Below are positions 1-8,080 of a DNA stretch of 64,000 nt, piece after piece; positions within the stretch are counted from its first letter, which is position 1, and the number at the start of each line of letters is the position of its first letter. The position numbers were made by a program, and so were the translations under genes. The stretch is from Hyphomicrobiales bacterium (GTDB taxonomy: Bacteria; Pseudomonadota; Alphaproteobacteria; Rhizobiales; Xanthobacteraceae), in NCBI GenBank assembly GCA_016185205.1, contig JACPOA010000112.1, forward strand, positions 62,001-126,000, given 5' to 3'. Under the pieces are notes generated by a model. That model worked only from the letters and a program-made list of their open reading frames with translations, was not told the DNA's origin and searched no databases.

Positions 1-278
1 ACTTCGGCGACCTGCGGATGACGGACCGGCTTGTCGGATGTATCGGGCAGCAGGTTCTGCTCGGAGACATAGGCGACGTATTCGGTTTCCGCGTTTTCCG
101 CGAACAGATGATAGAACGGCTGGTCCTTGCGCGGACGAATCTCGGCCGGGATCGCCTGCCACCATTCCTCGGTGTTGTTGAACACCGGGTCGATGTCGAA
201 GATCACCCCGCGAAACGAGAACAGGCGGTGTTTGACCACCTGGCCGATGGTGTATTTGGCGGTGCGCGTCTTGTTCAT
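1..278 (-). CDS. hspQ: Heat shock protein HspQ (partial, 3' end outside window)
   Basis: Reads on the minus strand from an ATG at 278 and leaves the window at base 1 after 92 codons with no stop. It begins MNKTRTAKYTIGQVVKHR and continues with a YVAYVSEQNLLPD segment, both typical of HspQ, a small protein of about 105 residues also known for binding hemimethylated DNA. In enterobacteria HspQ acts as a specificity factor for Lon protease; that role here is inferred from family membership. Only the last dozen or so codons should be missing. The open frame on the opposite strand over the same bases is its antisense shadow. Confidence 0.85.
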   Translation of the reverse strand, partial: MNKTRTAKYTIGQVVKHRLFSFRGVIFDIDPVFNNTEEWWQAIPAEIRPRKDQPFYHLFAENAETEYVAYVSEQNLLPDTSDKPVRHPQVAE

Positions 279-315
279 AAGCTGACCAGATAGTGCATCA
301 TTGCGGCTTGCGCCA

Positions 316-445
316 GCGCATGATCCCGAAAAGTGGGCACCGGTTTCCCGCCTTCGCGAAGCCCGCTGCCTACTCCGCCGAAGCAGCCGCTTCGGCTGCG
401 AAGGCTGGATCGGCGGGCGAAGGAAGGTCGGAAAAGATCATGCGC
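316..445. repeat. 49-bp rhizobial palindrome split by a nested second palindrome
   Basis: The two halves of the repeat seen at 36632, 56370 and 57731 lie here at 316-346 (GCGCATGATCCCGAAAAG...) and 428-445 (ending GATCATGCGC). They are separated by about 81 bases. The insert (about 347-427) is itself palindromic: its outer arms pair CCGCCTTCGC-type with GCGGGCGAAGG-type sequence, and an inner GCAGCC/GGCTGC hairpin sits at its centre. The rest of the 279-460 gap shows no gene. Confidence 0.8.
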
Positions 446-460
446 AAGCAAATACATGCA

Positions 461-1501
461 TCAAAGCGCATAGCGGGCGCCCATCTCCGGGTCCTTGGCG
501 GCGACCAGCCGGGCGAGGTCGAGCAGCACTTTGGCCTGTTTCCAGGTGGCGTCGTCCTGCATCTTGCCGTCGATCATCACCGCGCCGGCGCCGTCCGGCA
601 TGGCGGCGACGATCTTCTTGGCGAAGGCGACCTCGGCCGGATCGGGCGAGAACACGGTCTTGGCGATGGCGATCTGCGAGGGGTGCAGCGACCAGGCCCC
701 CAGGCAGCCCATGAGAAAGGCGTTACGGAACTGCGCCTCGCAGGCGGCGGCATCGGAGAAGTCGCCGAACGGGCCGTAGAACGGCTTGATGCCGGCGGCG
801 GCACAGGCATCGACCATCTTGGCGATGGTGTAGTGCCAGAGGTCCTGCTGGTAGGCCGCGCGCGGCGCTTCACCTTGAGCATCGGCGATCACTTTGTATT
901 CCGGATGACCGCCGCCGACCCGCGTGGTCTTCATCGCGCGCGAGGCGGCGAGGTCGGCCGGGCCCAAGCTCATGCCGTGCATGCGCGGGGAGGCGCTGGC
1001 GATCGCCTCCACATTGTTGACGCCCTGAGCGGTCTCTAAGATTGCGTGGATCAGGATCGGCTTCTTGATCTTGTGGCGGGCCTCTAACTGCGCCAGCAGC
1101 TGGTCGAGATAATGGATGTCCCAGGGGCCGTCGACCTTCGGCAGCATGATGACGTCGAGTCTGTCGCCGACCGCGCCGACGATCTCGGTCACGTCGTCGA
1201 GCGCCCAGGGCGAATTGAGCGCATTGATGCGCGTCCACAGGCCGGTCGCGCCGTAGTCGACCGCCTTGGCCATCGCGATGAAGCCTGCACGCGCGGCCTG
1301 CTTGGCCTCGACCGGGATGGCGTCCTCCAGATTGCCCAGCACCACGTCGACCTGGCGGGCGAGCTCGGGCACCTTGGCGCGCAGCTTGTCCAGATGCGGT
1401 GGCACGAAATGGATCATGCGCTCCAGCCGCACCGGCAGTTCGCGCAGCGGCGCGGGCGCGCCGATGGCGAGCGGGGCAAAGAATTGACGCGGAAGTTTCA
1501 A
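461..1501 (-). CDS. CoA-ester lyase of the HpcH/HpaI (CitE / malyl-CoA lyase) family
   Basis: A 346-residue protein of the HpcH/HpaI aldolase fold, which cleaves or forms acyl-CoA esters such as malyl-CoA, beta-methylmalyl-CoA or citramalyl-CoA. It shows an LGNLEDAIP segment near residue 56 (like LDLEDAV of CitE), an LWTRINAL segment near 88 with the CoA-site arginine, LETAQGV with the metal-binding Glu, and GPADLA with the metal-binding Asp. The start is a TTG at 1501: upstream in frame there is a TAA twelve codons away with no ATG or GTG between, and GGAAGGA sits about nine bases before the TTG. Length fits the malyl-CoA lyase subgroup, but the substrate cannot be fixed from sequence. Confidence 0.85.
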   Translation of the reverse strand: MKLPRQFFAPLAIGAPAPLRELPVRLERMIHFVPPHLDKLRAKVPELARQVDVVLGNLEDAIPVEAKQAARAGFIAMAKAVDYGATGLWTRINALNSPWALDDVTEIVGAVGDRLDVIMLPKVDGPWDIHYLDQLLAQLEARHKIKKPILIHAILETAQGVNNVEAIASASPRMHGMSLGPADLAASRAMKTTRVGGGHPEYKVIADAQGEAPRAAYQQDLWHYTIAKMVDACAAAGIKPFYGPFGDFSDAAACEAQFRNAFLMGCLGAWSLHPSQIAIAKTVFSPDPAEVAFAKKIVAAMPDGAGAVMIDGKMQDDATWKQAKVLLDLARLVAAKDPEMGARYAL

Positions 1502-1592
1502 GACGCTGGTCCTTCCAAAAGGCCTTTCCGCCGTTTAGAGCAATGCAAAGGCCGCGCCAAGTGGTGAGTTTCGGGCGGCCGGGGCCCATCGA

Positions 1593-2555
1593 ATGATCGA
1601 CGTCCTCAATCTGGCGCTGCCGTTTTTCGGGCTCATCTTCATCGGCTTTGCCTGCGGCAAGCTCAAGCAGATCCCCGATACCGCGCTGGCCTGGATGAAT
1701 TTCTTCATCGTCTATGTGGCGCTGCCGGCGCTGTTCTATCGAATTCTCGCCCAGACCCCGCTCGAGCAGCTGGCGCAGGTCGATTTCGTGTTCGCCACCA
1801 CGCTGGCGACGTTCTGGGCCTTCGCGCTGTCGTTCGCCATCGGCATGGCGATCCGGCGCGGCAATATCGCGGAATCGACCATCGCGGGGCTGGCCGGCGG
1901 CTACGGCAATATCGGCTATATGGGCCCCGGCCTGGCGCTGGCGACGCTCGGGCCGGAGGCGGCGGTGCCGGTGGCGCTGATCTTCTGTTTCGACACGCTG
2001 CTCTTGTTCACGCTGGTGCCGTTCTTGATGGCCATGGCCAAGCCACAACAGGTGAGCATCGGCGCCACTGCCGTCGAGGTAGTCAAGCGCATCGTCCTGC
2101 ATCCGCTGGTGATCGCGACCGCGGTCGGCGTCGCCTCGGCGGCAGTGCAATTCCAGCCGCCGGTCGCGCTCGATCGGCTGCTGCAGTTCCTGCAAAACGC
2201 GGCGGCGCCGTGCGCGCTGTTCACGCTCGGCGTGACGGTGGCGCTGCGGCCGCTGAAGCAAATGCCGTGGGAGGTGCCATTCCTCACGGCGGTGAAGCTG
2301 ATCGTCCACCCGCTGCTGATGTTTCTGCTGCTGTCGCTGTTCGGGCCGTTCGAGCAAAGCTGGGTCTATTCCGCCGTGCTGATGGCGGCGCTGCCGCCGG
2401 CGCTCAACGTGTTCGTGTTTTCGCGGCAATACGACAGCTGGGTCGAGCAGGCCTCGAGCGCGGTGCTGGTCGGCACGCTGGTATCGGTGGTCACGCTCAC
2501 CAGCGTGATGTGGATGGTGAAAACCGGTACGCTGCCGCAATTGTTGTTTAGGTAA
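1593..2555 (+). CDS. AEC-family (auxin efflux carrier-like) transporter
   Basis: A 320-residue, very hydrophobic protein with about ten predicted membrane spans. It has the glycine/asparagine-rich break GGYGNIGYMGPGLAL near residue 102 and a second one near ALPPALNVFVF, both typical of the AEC/Mem_trans family (PF03547). Bacterial members export or import organic anions such as malate, malonate or related acids. It is transcribed away from the CoA-ester lyase and is followed after four bases by a CaiB/BaiF protein, so the two probably form an operon. Transport of the dicarboxylic or branched acid handled by these CoA enzymes is a reasonable guess only. Confidence 0.85.
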   Translation: MIDVLNLALPFFGLIFIGFACGKLKQIPDTALAWMNFFIVYVALPALFYRILAQTPLEQLAQVDFVFATTLATFWAFALSFAIGMAIRRGNIAESTIAGLAGGYGNIGYMGPGLALATLGPEAAVPVALIFCFDTLLLFTLVPFLMAMAKPQQVSIGATAVEVVKRIVLHPLVIATAVGVASAAVQFQPPVALDRLLQFLQNAAAPCALFTLGVTVALRPLKQMPWEVPFLTAVKLIVHPLLMFLLLSLFGPFEQSWVYSAVLMAALPPALNVFVFSRQYDSWVEQASSAVLVGTLVSVVTLTSVMWMVKTGTLPQLLFR

Positions 2556-2559
2556 CCTC

Positions 2560-3654
2560 ATGCAACCACTCTCCGGTCTCCTTGTCTTGGATTTCACCAC
2601 GCTGTTGCCGGGGCCGCTGGCCAGTTTGATGTTGGCGGAAGCCGGCGCCGAGGTGATCAAGATCGAGCGGCCGGGCGGCGAGGATATGCGCCGTTTTCCG
2701 CCGGCCTTCGACGGCATCAGCGCGCCATTCGCGCTGCTCAATCGCGGAAAGAGCAGCCTCGTTCTCGATCTCAAGCTTGACGCCGACCGCGCCAAGCTCA
2801 AACCGCTGATCGAACGCGCCGATATTCTGATCGAGCAGTTCCGTCCCGGCGTGCTGGCACGGCTCGGCTTCGGCTACGATGAGCTTCGCGCAATCAATCC
2901 ACGGCTGATCTACTGCTCGATCAGCGGCTACGGCCAAAGCGGGCCGCGCGCCGACGAGGCCGGGCACGACATAAACTACATCGGCAATACCGGGCTGCTC
3001 GCGATCCAGCCGGGGCCGGCTGACGCACCGGTGGTGCCGCCGATGCTGGCCGCCGACATAGCCGGCGGCAGCTTTCCGGCGGTGATCAATATCCTGCTGG
3101 CCTTGCGCGCGCGCGACCGCAGCGGGCAGGGCTGTCAGCTCGACATTGCCATGACCGATGCGATGTTCACTTTCGCCTGGTATGCGCTGGCGCTAGGCAG
3201 CGCGACCGGGCGTTTTCCGGGGCCGGGCGAATTGCCGCTGGCCGGCGGCTCGCCGCGCTATCAACTCTATCCGACCAGCGACGGCAAAATTGTCGCCTGT
3301 GGCGCGCTCGAGCAAAAGTTCTGGCTGGCGTTCACGGCGGCAATCGACTTGCCGGCGGAGTTTGTGAACGATCTGCGCGACCCGAACGCCACGCGCGCGG
3401 CCGTGGCCAAATTGATCGCGGCGCAGACGTCCGAGCACTGGCGGCCGATCTTTGCCGCCGCCGATTGCTGCGCCACCATCATGGTGCCGCTCGAACAAGC
3501 CATGCGCGATCCGCATTTCGTCACGCGCGGCCTGTTCGCGCATAAAGTCGAAACCGGCACGAGCAAGACCTGGCCGGCGCTGCCGCTGCCGATCGCGCCG
3601 GAATTCCGCGCTAAGCCGGGTACGAAGAAGGCGCCGAAGCTGGACAAAAATTAA
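2560..3654 (+). CDS. CaiB/BaiF family CoA transferase or alpha-methylacyl-CoA racemase-like protein
   Basis: A 364-residue class III CoA-transferase fold protein. Visible family marks are the N-terminal VLDFTTLLPGPLASLMLAEAGAEVIKIERP-type opening (residues 9-38), NRGKSSLVLDL, SGYGQSGPRA, and AGHDINYIGNTG with the conserved Asp at residue 137. The GHDINY form resembles alpha-methylacyl-CoA racemases more than formyl-CoA or carnitine transferases. The ATG lies four bases after the AEC transporter stop. Its TAA (3652-3654) is shared in a TTAA palindrome with the stop of the convergent hydroxylase gene, so the two coding regions overlap by four bases. Confidence 0.85.
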   Translation: MQPLSGLLVLDFTTLLPGPLASLMLAEAGAEVIKIERPGGEDMRRFPPAFDGISAPFALLNRGKSSLVLDLKLDADRAKLKPLIERADILIEQFRPGVLARLGFGYDELRAINPRLIYCSISGYGQSGPRADEAGHDINYIGNTGLLAIQPGPADAPVVPPMLAADIAGGSFPAVINILLALRARDRSGQGCQLDIAMTDAMFTFAWYALALGSATGRFPGPGELPLAGGSPRYQLYPTSDGKIVACGALEQKFWLAFTAAIDLPAEFVNDLRDPNATRAAVAKLIAAQTSEHWRPIFAAADCCATIMVPLEQAMRDPHFVTRGLFAHKVETGTSKTWPALPLPIAPEFRAKPGTKKAPKLDKN

Positions 3655-4874
3655 AGCGCTTCCCCGCGCATCAACCGCGGCTGCGCGGCGGCCGGCTGGA
3701 TGCCTTCGCGCATCACCGCACGCCGCAGCGGGCCGATCTGGTCGAGCACGTACAGTCCGATCCCGCGCAGGCCCTGTACCGGCAGGAAGTCGGTCAACAG
3801 CGTGCGATTGAGCAGATCGATGGCGAGCGTGCGGCTGCCGACGTCGGCGCGGCGCATTTTCTCGTAAGCGTCCAGCACGTCGGCATCGCCGACGTCGCGG
3901 CCCTCGCGCTGCGCGGCGACCGCGAGTTCGCCGATAGTGGCGGCGTCGCGCAAGCCGAGATTGAGCCCCTGCGCGCCGATTGGCGGGATCACATGCGCGG
4001 CTTCGCCCACCAGCGCGATGCGCCGGTCGCCGAAACGACGGGCGGTGGCGACGCCGAGCGGAAATAGTCCGCGCCCGGGCTCGATCTCGATCTTGCCGAG
4101 TATCGAATGCGACGCCCGCTCGATCTCGTCGCCAAGCGCGGCATCGTCGAGCGCCGCGATGTCGTCGGCATGGATCGGGTCGAGCACCCAGACCAGGCTC
4201 GAGCGCTGGCCTGGCAGCGGCACCAGCGTGAACGGCCCGCTCGGCGTGTGGAACTCAGTCGAAGTGTCATGGTGCGGGCGCGAATGCTTGAATGACAGCG
4301 TGAGTGCGGACTGCTTGTATTCGCGCTCGTCGATGCCGATATCGGCGGCCTCGCGGCAGAGCGAGCGGCGGCCATCGGCGCCGATCACCAGCGGTGCGCG
4401 CAGCATTTCGCCGCTCTTGAGCGACACCGCCACGGTATCGTCGTCCGGCTCGACGGCGAGCACGTCGTCCTCGATCACGCGCAGCTTGCCGAAGGCAGCG
4501 GCGCGCTGCTCCAGGGCTGCGACCAGATGGCGGTTCTCGATATTGTAGCCGAAGGTGTCGAGATTGATTTCGCTCGCCTCAAACTTCACTTCCGGCGCGC
4601 GCCACAGGCGGCCGGTGTCGTCGACGATGCGCATGACCCGCATCGGCGCCGCCTGCGCCTGGCACAGCGGCCAGACGCCGAGTGTTTCCAGCGCGGTGAT
4701 GGAACCGGCGAACAAAGCGGTGGTGCGGGTATCCGGCCGCGCCGGACGTTTCCCCACCAATACGGTGGCGAGCCCGCCGGCGGCCAGCGTGATCGCCGCG
4801 GTCAGGCCCGCCGGCCCGCCGCCCACCACGATGGCGGCGGGCTTGTCGCCGCCTTGCTTGGATTTGTCCGGCAT
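3651..4874 (-). CDS. UbiH/UbiF/COQ6-type FAD-dependent monooxygenase
   Basis: A 407-residue flavoprotein hydroxylase. The N-terminal dinucleotide site is VVGGGPAGLTAAITLAAGG (about residues 16-34); the DG motif VIGADGRRS lies near residue 165; and the second FAD motif VGEAAHVIPPIGAQGLNLG lies near residue 285. The last motif is characteristic of ubiquinone-ring hydroxylases (UbiH, UbiF, UbiI, COQ6), so a role in ubiquinone biosynthesis at the membrane is likely, but the ring position is unknown. ATG at 4874 is chosen over the adjacent TTG at 4877. It diverges from the DUF2182 gene across 93 bases. Confidence 0.88.
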   Translation of the reverse strand: MPDKSKQGGDKPAAIVVGGGPAGLTAAITLAAGGLATVLVGKRPARPDTRTTALFAGSITALETLGVWPLCQAQAAPMRVMRIVDDTGRLWRAPEVKFEASEINLDTFGYNIENRHLVAALEQRAAAFGKLRVIEDDVLAVEPDDDTVAVSLKSGEMLRAPLVIGADGRRSLCREAADIGIDEREYKQSALTLSFKHSRPHHDTSTEFHTPSGPFTLVPLPGQRSSLVWVLDPIHADDIAALDDAALGDEIERASHSILGKIEIEPGRGLFPLGVATARRFGDRRIALVGEAAHVIPPIGAQGLNLGLRDAATIGELAVAAQREGRDVGDADVLDAYEKMRRADVGSRTLAIDLLNRTLLTDFLPVQGLRGIGLYVLDQIGPLRRAVMREGIQPAAAQPRLMRGEAL

Positions 4875-4967
4875 CAAAACGCTGGGGTCCTGTTCGACCT
4901 ACACTTACCGCGATCCGCGCGGATAGGCTATGCACGGCGCGGAGAGGTATTCCTGGATGACCCAAGG

Positions 4968-5879
4968 ATGACCCAAGCCGCCGACCGCGAATTGAGCCAT
5001 CTGCCGCCTGCCGCGTCGCGGCTGGGCGCGGTCTTTGCGCGGCCGAAACTCATCGCCGTGGTCTGCGTGGCCGCGCTGGCGGGCCTGGGCTGGCTCACTC
5101 TGGCAATCATGATCGCCGGTCATGAAGGCTCGCTCGCCGCGCTTGGCCCCGGCATGGGGCTGCTCGACCTGCTGCCGCGCGCGCTCGATATCCTGTGCCG
5201 GCCGGAATTCGGCGTCGCCGCCATGCATCATGGCGGCTGGGGCGCAACCGGCTTCGCGCTGGTGGCGCTGATGTGGGGCGCCATGACGCTGGCCATGATG
5301 CTACCGAGCGCGGCGCCGATGATCTTCACTTACGCCGAGATCGCCGACACCGCCGCGCGCAAGGGCGAGCCCGTGGTCTCGCCGTTCACGCTGGCGGGCG
5401 GCTACATGGTCGTGTGGCTCGGATTTGCCGTCGCCGCGACCATCGCGCAACTCGTGTTCGCTCGCCTCATGTTGCTCGATGCCGGCATGGCCTCGGCCAG
5501 CGGCCTGTTCTCGGGCGCGATCTTCATTGCGGCCGGCGTCTATCAGTTCTCCACGCTCAAGCACGCTTGCCTGAAACAATGCCAGCAGCCGTTTCCGTTC
5601 TTCTTCGCCAACTGGGCGACCACGCCGCGCGGCGTGTTCCGGCTCGGCCTGCGCCAGGGGCTCTACTGCGTCGGCTGCTGCTGGGCGATGATGCTGGTGA
5701 TGTTCGCGGTCGGCGTGATGAACGTGATCTGGATGGCGGCGCTCGGCATGGTGATGACGATCGAGAAGATCGGCACCGGCAAGCGGTTCACGTATGCCGT
5801 CGGCGTGGTGCTGATCGTCGTCGGCGCCGGCTTCGTGTTCACGGCGGTGGCGGCCCATTGGCCGGCACGCGCGATATGA
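4968..5879 (+). CDS. DUF2182 predicted metal-binding integral membrane protein
   Basis: A 303-residue protein with several hydrophobic spans. It belongs to the DUF2182 family (predicted metal-binding membrane proteins), function unproven. Candidate ligands cluster in three places: a Met-rich helix WGAMTLAMMLP (about 103-113), KHACLKQC (Cys201, Cys205), and YCVGCCWAMM (Cys234, Cys237, Cys238). The in-frame ATG is at 4968; an ATG at 4957 is out of frame and stops after four codons. The DUF1326 gene follows after 34 bases, a pairing also common elsewhere. What metal or substrate it handles is unknown. Confidence 0.82.
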   Translation: MTQAADRELSHLPPAASRLGAVFARPKLIAVVCVAALAGLGWLTLAIMIAGHEGSLAALGPGMGLLDLLPRALDILCRPEFGVAAMHHGGWGATGFALVALMWGAMTLAMMLPSAAPMIFTYAEIADTAARKGEPVVSPFTLAGGYMVVWLGFAVAATIAQLVFARLMLLDAGMASASGLFSGAIFIAAGVYQFSTLKHACLKQCQQPFPFFFANWATTPRGVFRLGLRQGLYCVGCCWAMMLVMFAVGVMNVIWMAALGMVMTIEKIGTGKRFTYAVGVVLIVVGAGFVFTAVAAHWPARAI

Positions 5880-5913
5880 GTTAGAAGGCAAAGACAACCG
5901 GGGAGTACGTGCG

Positions 5914-6525
5914 TTGACTGAAGCATGGACGTTGAAAGGCGAAATGACGCTGTCGTGCAGCTGCACGGTATTCTGCCCCTGCGTGCTCTCGCTCGGCGAT
6001 CATCCGCCGACCGAAGAGCGCTGCCAGACCTGGGCCGGCATCCGCATCGACGACGGGCATATCGACAGCGAGGATCTGTCCGGCCTGAAAGTGGGTCTGA
6101 TGATGGACCTGCCGGGCATAATGTCGCGCGGCAACTGGACCGCCGCGCTGTTCGTCGACGACAAAGCCTCCGCGCTGGCGGTGAAAGGGCTCACCCGCAT
6201 TTTCACCGGCCGCGTCGGCGGCACCACGCACCTGCTGTCGATCCTGGTCGGCCAGTTCCTCGGCGTGCGGCAGGTGCCGATCACCTATGAGACGCAGGGC
6301 GAGACCCGCATCATCCGCATCGAGAAATATGTCGACGGCGCCATCACGCCGGTGCGCGGCAAGGAGGCGGGCCAAAACGTTGTGATCCGCAACAGCGAAT
6401 ACTGGATCGGTCCCGACGTCATTGTCTCGCGCGCCGACAAATCGCGCTTCCGCGGCTTCGGCCGCAACTGGAATCTCGCCGGCCGTTCTGCCGAAATCGT
6501 CAAGCTCGATTGGGGCAATGGTTAA
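5914..6525 (+). CDS. DUF1326 family protein
   Basis: A 203-residue soluble-looking protein of DUF1326. Its most striking element is an N-terminal cysteine cluster SCSCTVFCPC (Cys15, Cys17, Cys21, Cys23), which suggests metal or thiol chemistry. No catalytic family is recognisable. The start is TTG at 5914, preceded by GGGGAG about nine bases upstream; no in-frame ATG or GTG fits the reading better. It lies between its usual partner DUF2182 and the phosphatidylcholine synthase gene, whose GTG follows the TAA with no gap. Translational coupling of the three is likely. Confidence 0.82.
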   Translation: MTEAWTLKGEMTLSCSCTVFCPCVLSLGDHPPTEERCQTWAGIRIDDGHIDSEDLSGLKVGLMMDLPGIMSRGNWTAALFVDDKASALAVKGLTRIFTGRVGGTTHLLSILVGQFLGVRQVPITYETQGETRIIRIEKYVDGAITPVRGKEAGQNVVIRNSEYWIGPDVIVSRADKSRFRGFGRNWNLAGRSAEIVKLDWGNG

Positions 6526-7221
6526 GTGCCTAGCTTTGCGCAGCTGCGCGCCTTCGTCGTTCATATCTTCACCGCCTGCGGGGCGGCGCTGGCGTTCCTG
6601 GCGCTGATCCTGGCGACCGGCGGGCATTGGGCGGCGGTGTTCTTCTGCCTCGGCCTGGCGCTGGTCGTCGACGGGATTGACGGGCCGCTGGCGCGCGCCT
6701 TCAAGGTCAAGGAGGTGGTGCCGCGCTGGTCGGGCGAGACGCTCGACCTGGTGGTCGATTTCCTCACCTACGTGTTCGTGCCGGCTTATGCGATCGCCGC
6801 CAGCGGATATCTGCCGCAGATGTTGGCGATTCCGGCCGGCATCGTGGTTGTGATCACCGGCGCGCTCTATTTCGCCGATCGCGAGATGAAAACTGACGAC
6901 AATTACTTCCGCGGTTTTCCGGGCGTGTGGAATCTCGCCGCCTTCTATCTCTTTCTGCTGGAGCCGCCGGCGTGGGCGGCCGCGGCCGGCGTGTTCGCGC
7001 TCGCCGGGCTGACCTTTGCGCCGATCCGCTTCGTGCATCCGCTGCGGGTGCGGCATCTGCGCGTGCTCAATATCGCGCTGCTGGCGCTATGGGCCGCGCT
7101 GGCGCTGCTGGCGGTCATCCAGAACCTCGAACCCGGCCCCACCGTCAACATCGCGCTCAGCGCGATCGCGGCCTATTTCCTCATCGCCGGTTTGTTGCGC
7201 CGTCCAGTCGACACATTCTAA
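6526..7221 (+). CDS. pcs: Phosphatidylcholine synthase (CDP-diacylglycerol + choline)
   Basis: A 231-residue membrane enzyme with eight or so spans and the CDP-alcohol phosphotransferase signature DGIDGPLAR followed by SGETLDLVVD (about residues 45-76). The surrounding VPRWSG and LDLVVDFLTYVFVPAYAI residues are those of the one-step phosphatidylcholine synthase of alphaproteobacteria, which condenses CDP-diacylglycerol with choline in the inner membrane. The GTG start at 6526 directly follows the DUF1326 stop. Phosphatidylcholine is a normal membrane lipid of plant- or soil-associated Rhizobiales. Confidence in the family is high and in the choline specificity good. Confidence 0.9.
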   Translation: MPSFAQLRAFVVHIFTACGAALAFLALILATGGHWAAVFFCLGLALVVDGIDGPLARAFKVKEVVPRWSGETLDLVVDFLTYVFVPAYAIAASGYLPQMLAIPAGIVVVITGALYFADREMKTDDNYFRGFPGVWNLAAFYLFLLEPPAWAAAAGVFALAGLTFAPIRFVHPLRVRHLRVLNIALLALWAALALLAVIQNLEPGPTVNIALSAIAAYFLIAGLLRRPVDTF

Positions 7222-7234
7222 CGGGAGCCTTTTC

Positions 7235-7972
7235 ATGCCACGTCCAGTGCTTCTCATTGTCGGCGGCAGCCGCGGTATCGGCGCGGCGACCGCGCGCATG
7301 GCCGGTGAGCGCGGCTATGACGTGGCGGTGAGTTACAAGAGCAACGCCAAGGCCGCCGCCGAGGTGGTGGCGGCGGTGCAGGCCTCCGGCGGCAAGGCGG
7401 TCGCCATCCAGGGTGACGGCGCGGTCGAGCAGGACATCGAACGCGTGTTCGACGAAGCCGCCAAGGCGCTCGGGCCGATCGCGCATTTTGTGCACAGCGC
7501 CGGCATCGGCGGCAAGAATTCCAAGCTCGATGCCGCCAGCGCCGCCACCATCCGCGAGGTGATCGACGTCAATCTCTACGGCGGTCTGCTGTGCGCACGC
7601 GCCGCGGTGCGGCGTATGTCCACAGCGCATGGCGGCGGCGGCGGGTCGATCGTCATGCTCGGTTCGATTGCGAGCGTCACCGGCGGCGCCGGTGAATACG
7701 TCTTCTACGCCGCGGCCAAAGGCGGCATCGATGCGCTCACCGTCGGGCTCGCCCGCGAGGTGGCGAAGGAGGGCATCCGCTTCAACACCATCCGCCCGGG
7801 ACCGACCAGAACCGAGATCCACGAGCCCGGCCGGCTTGAGCGGATCACGCCGTTGCTGCCGATGGCCAGGCCGGGCGAACCGGACGAAATCGCCGAGACG
7901 ATCCTGTTCCTGCTGTCGGACGCGGCGTCCTACATCAGCGGGGCGGTGCTCAACGTCTCGGGGGCACGCTAG
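7235..7972 (+). CDS. SDR-family NAD(P)-dependent oxidoreductase
   Basis: A 245-residue classical short-chain dehydrogenase/reductase. The cofactor site is VGGSRGIGAATA near residue 8; HSAGIGG stands for the NAG motif; a catalytic Ser lies in VMLGSIAS; and the YxxxK pair is in YAAAKGG. Its C-terminus ends in an SGAVLNVSGA-type dimer strand. The ATG at 7235 is preceded by ACGGGAG; longer in-frame versions run back into pcs and are not supported. It sits 13 bases after pcs and may be co-transcribed. Substrate not predictable; 3-oxoacyl reductase or sugar dehydrogenase are typical annotations. Confidence 0.85.
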   Translation: MPRPVLLIVGGSRGIGAATARMAGERGYDVAVSYKSNAKAAAEVVAAVQASGGKAVAIQGDGAVEQDIERVFDEAAKALGPIAHFVHSAGIGGKNSKLDAASAATIREVIDVNLYGGLLCARAAVRRMSTAHGGGGGSIVMLGSIASVTGGAGEYVFYAAAKGGIDALTVGLAREVAKEGIRFNTIRPGPTRTEIHEPGRLERITPLLPMARPGEPDEIAETILFLLSDAASYISGAVLNVSGAR

Positions 7973-8000
7973 CCCAGGACGCGTGCCTTCGGCATGTGGC

Positions 8001-8028
8001 TTGTGTTCGCCGCATAGCTGCCTATGAT
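8001..8028 (+). promoter_or_regulatory. Candidate sigma-70 type promoter for the quinone oxidoreductase gene
   Basis: TTGTGT (8001-8006) and TATGAT (8023-8028) are separated by 16 bases and lie about 50 bases upstream of the ATG at 8081, in the only gap before that gene. Match to the -35/-10 consensus is fair. No operator is visible. Confidence 0.35.
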
Positions 8029-8080
8029 CCCGGCCGAACTCGATCCACCCAACAATTCGTCTTTATTCAGGGAGTGAAAC

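Noticed and set aside
870-2801. A 643-codon minus-strand frame spanning the AEC transporter and parts of both neighbours
   Set aside because: Composition is arginine/glutamine-rich without motifs. It is the complement of the transporter and overlaps the real CoA-ester lyase in another frame.
4527-4967. N-terminal extension of the DUF2182 protein
   Set aside because: The extra 147 codons are antisense to the UbiH-type gene. The DUF2182 protein starts naturally at the ATG at 4968.
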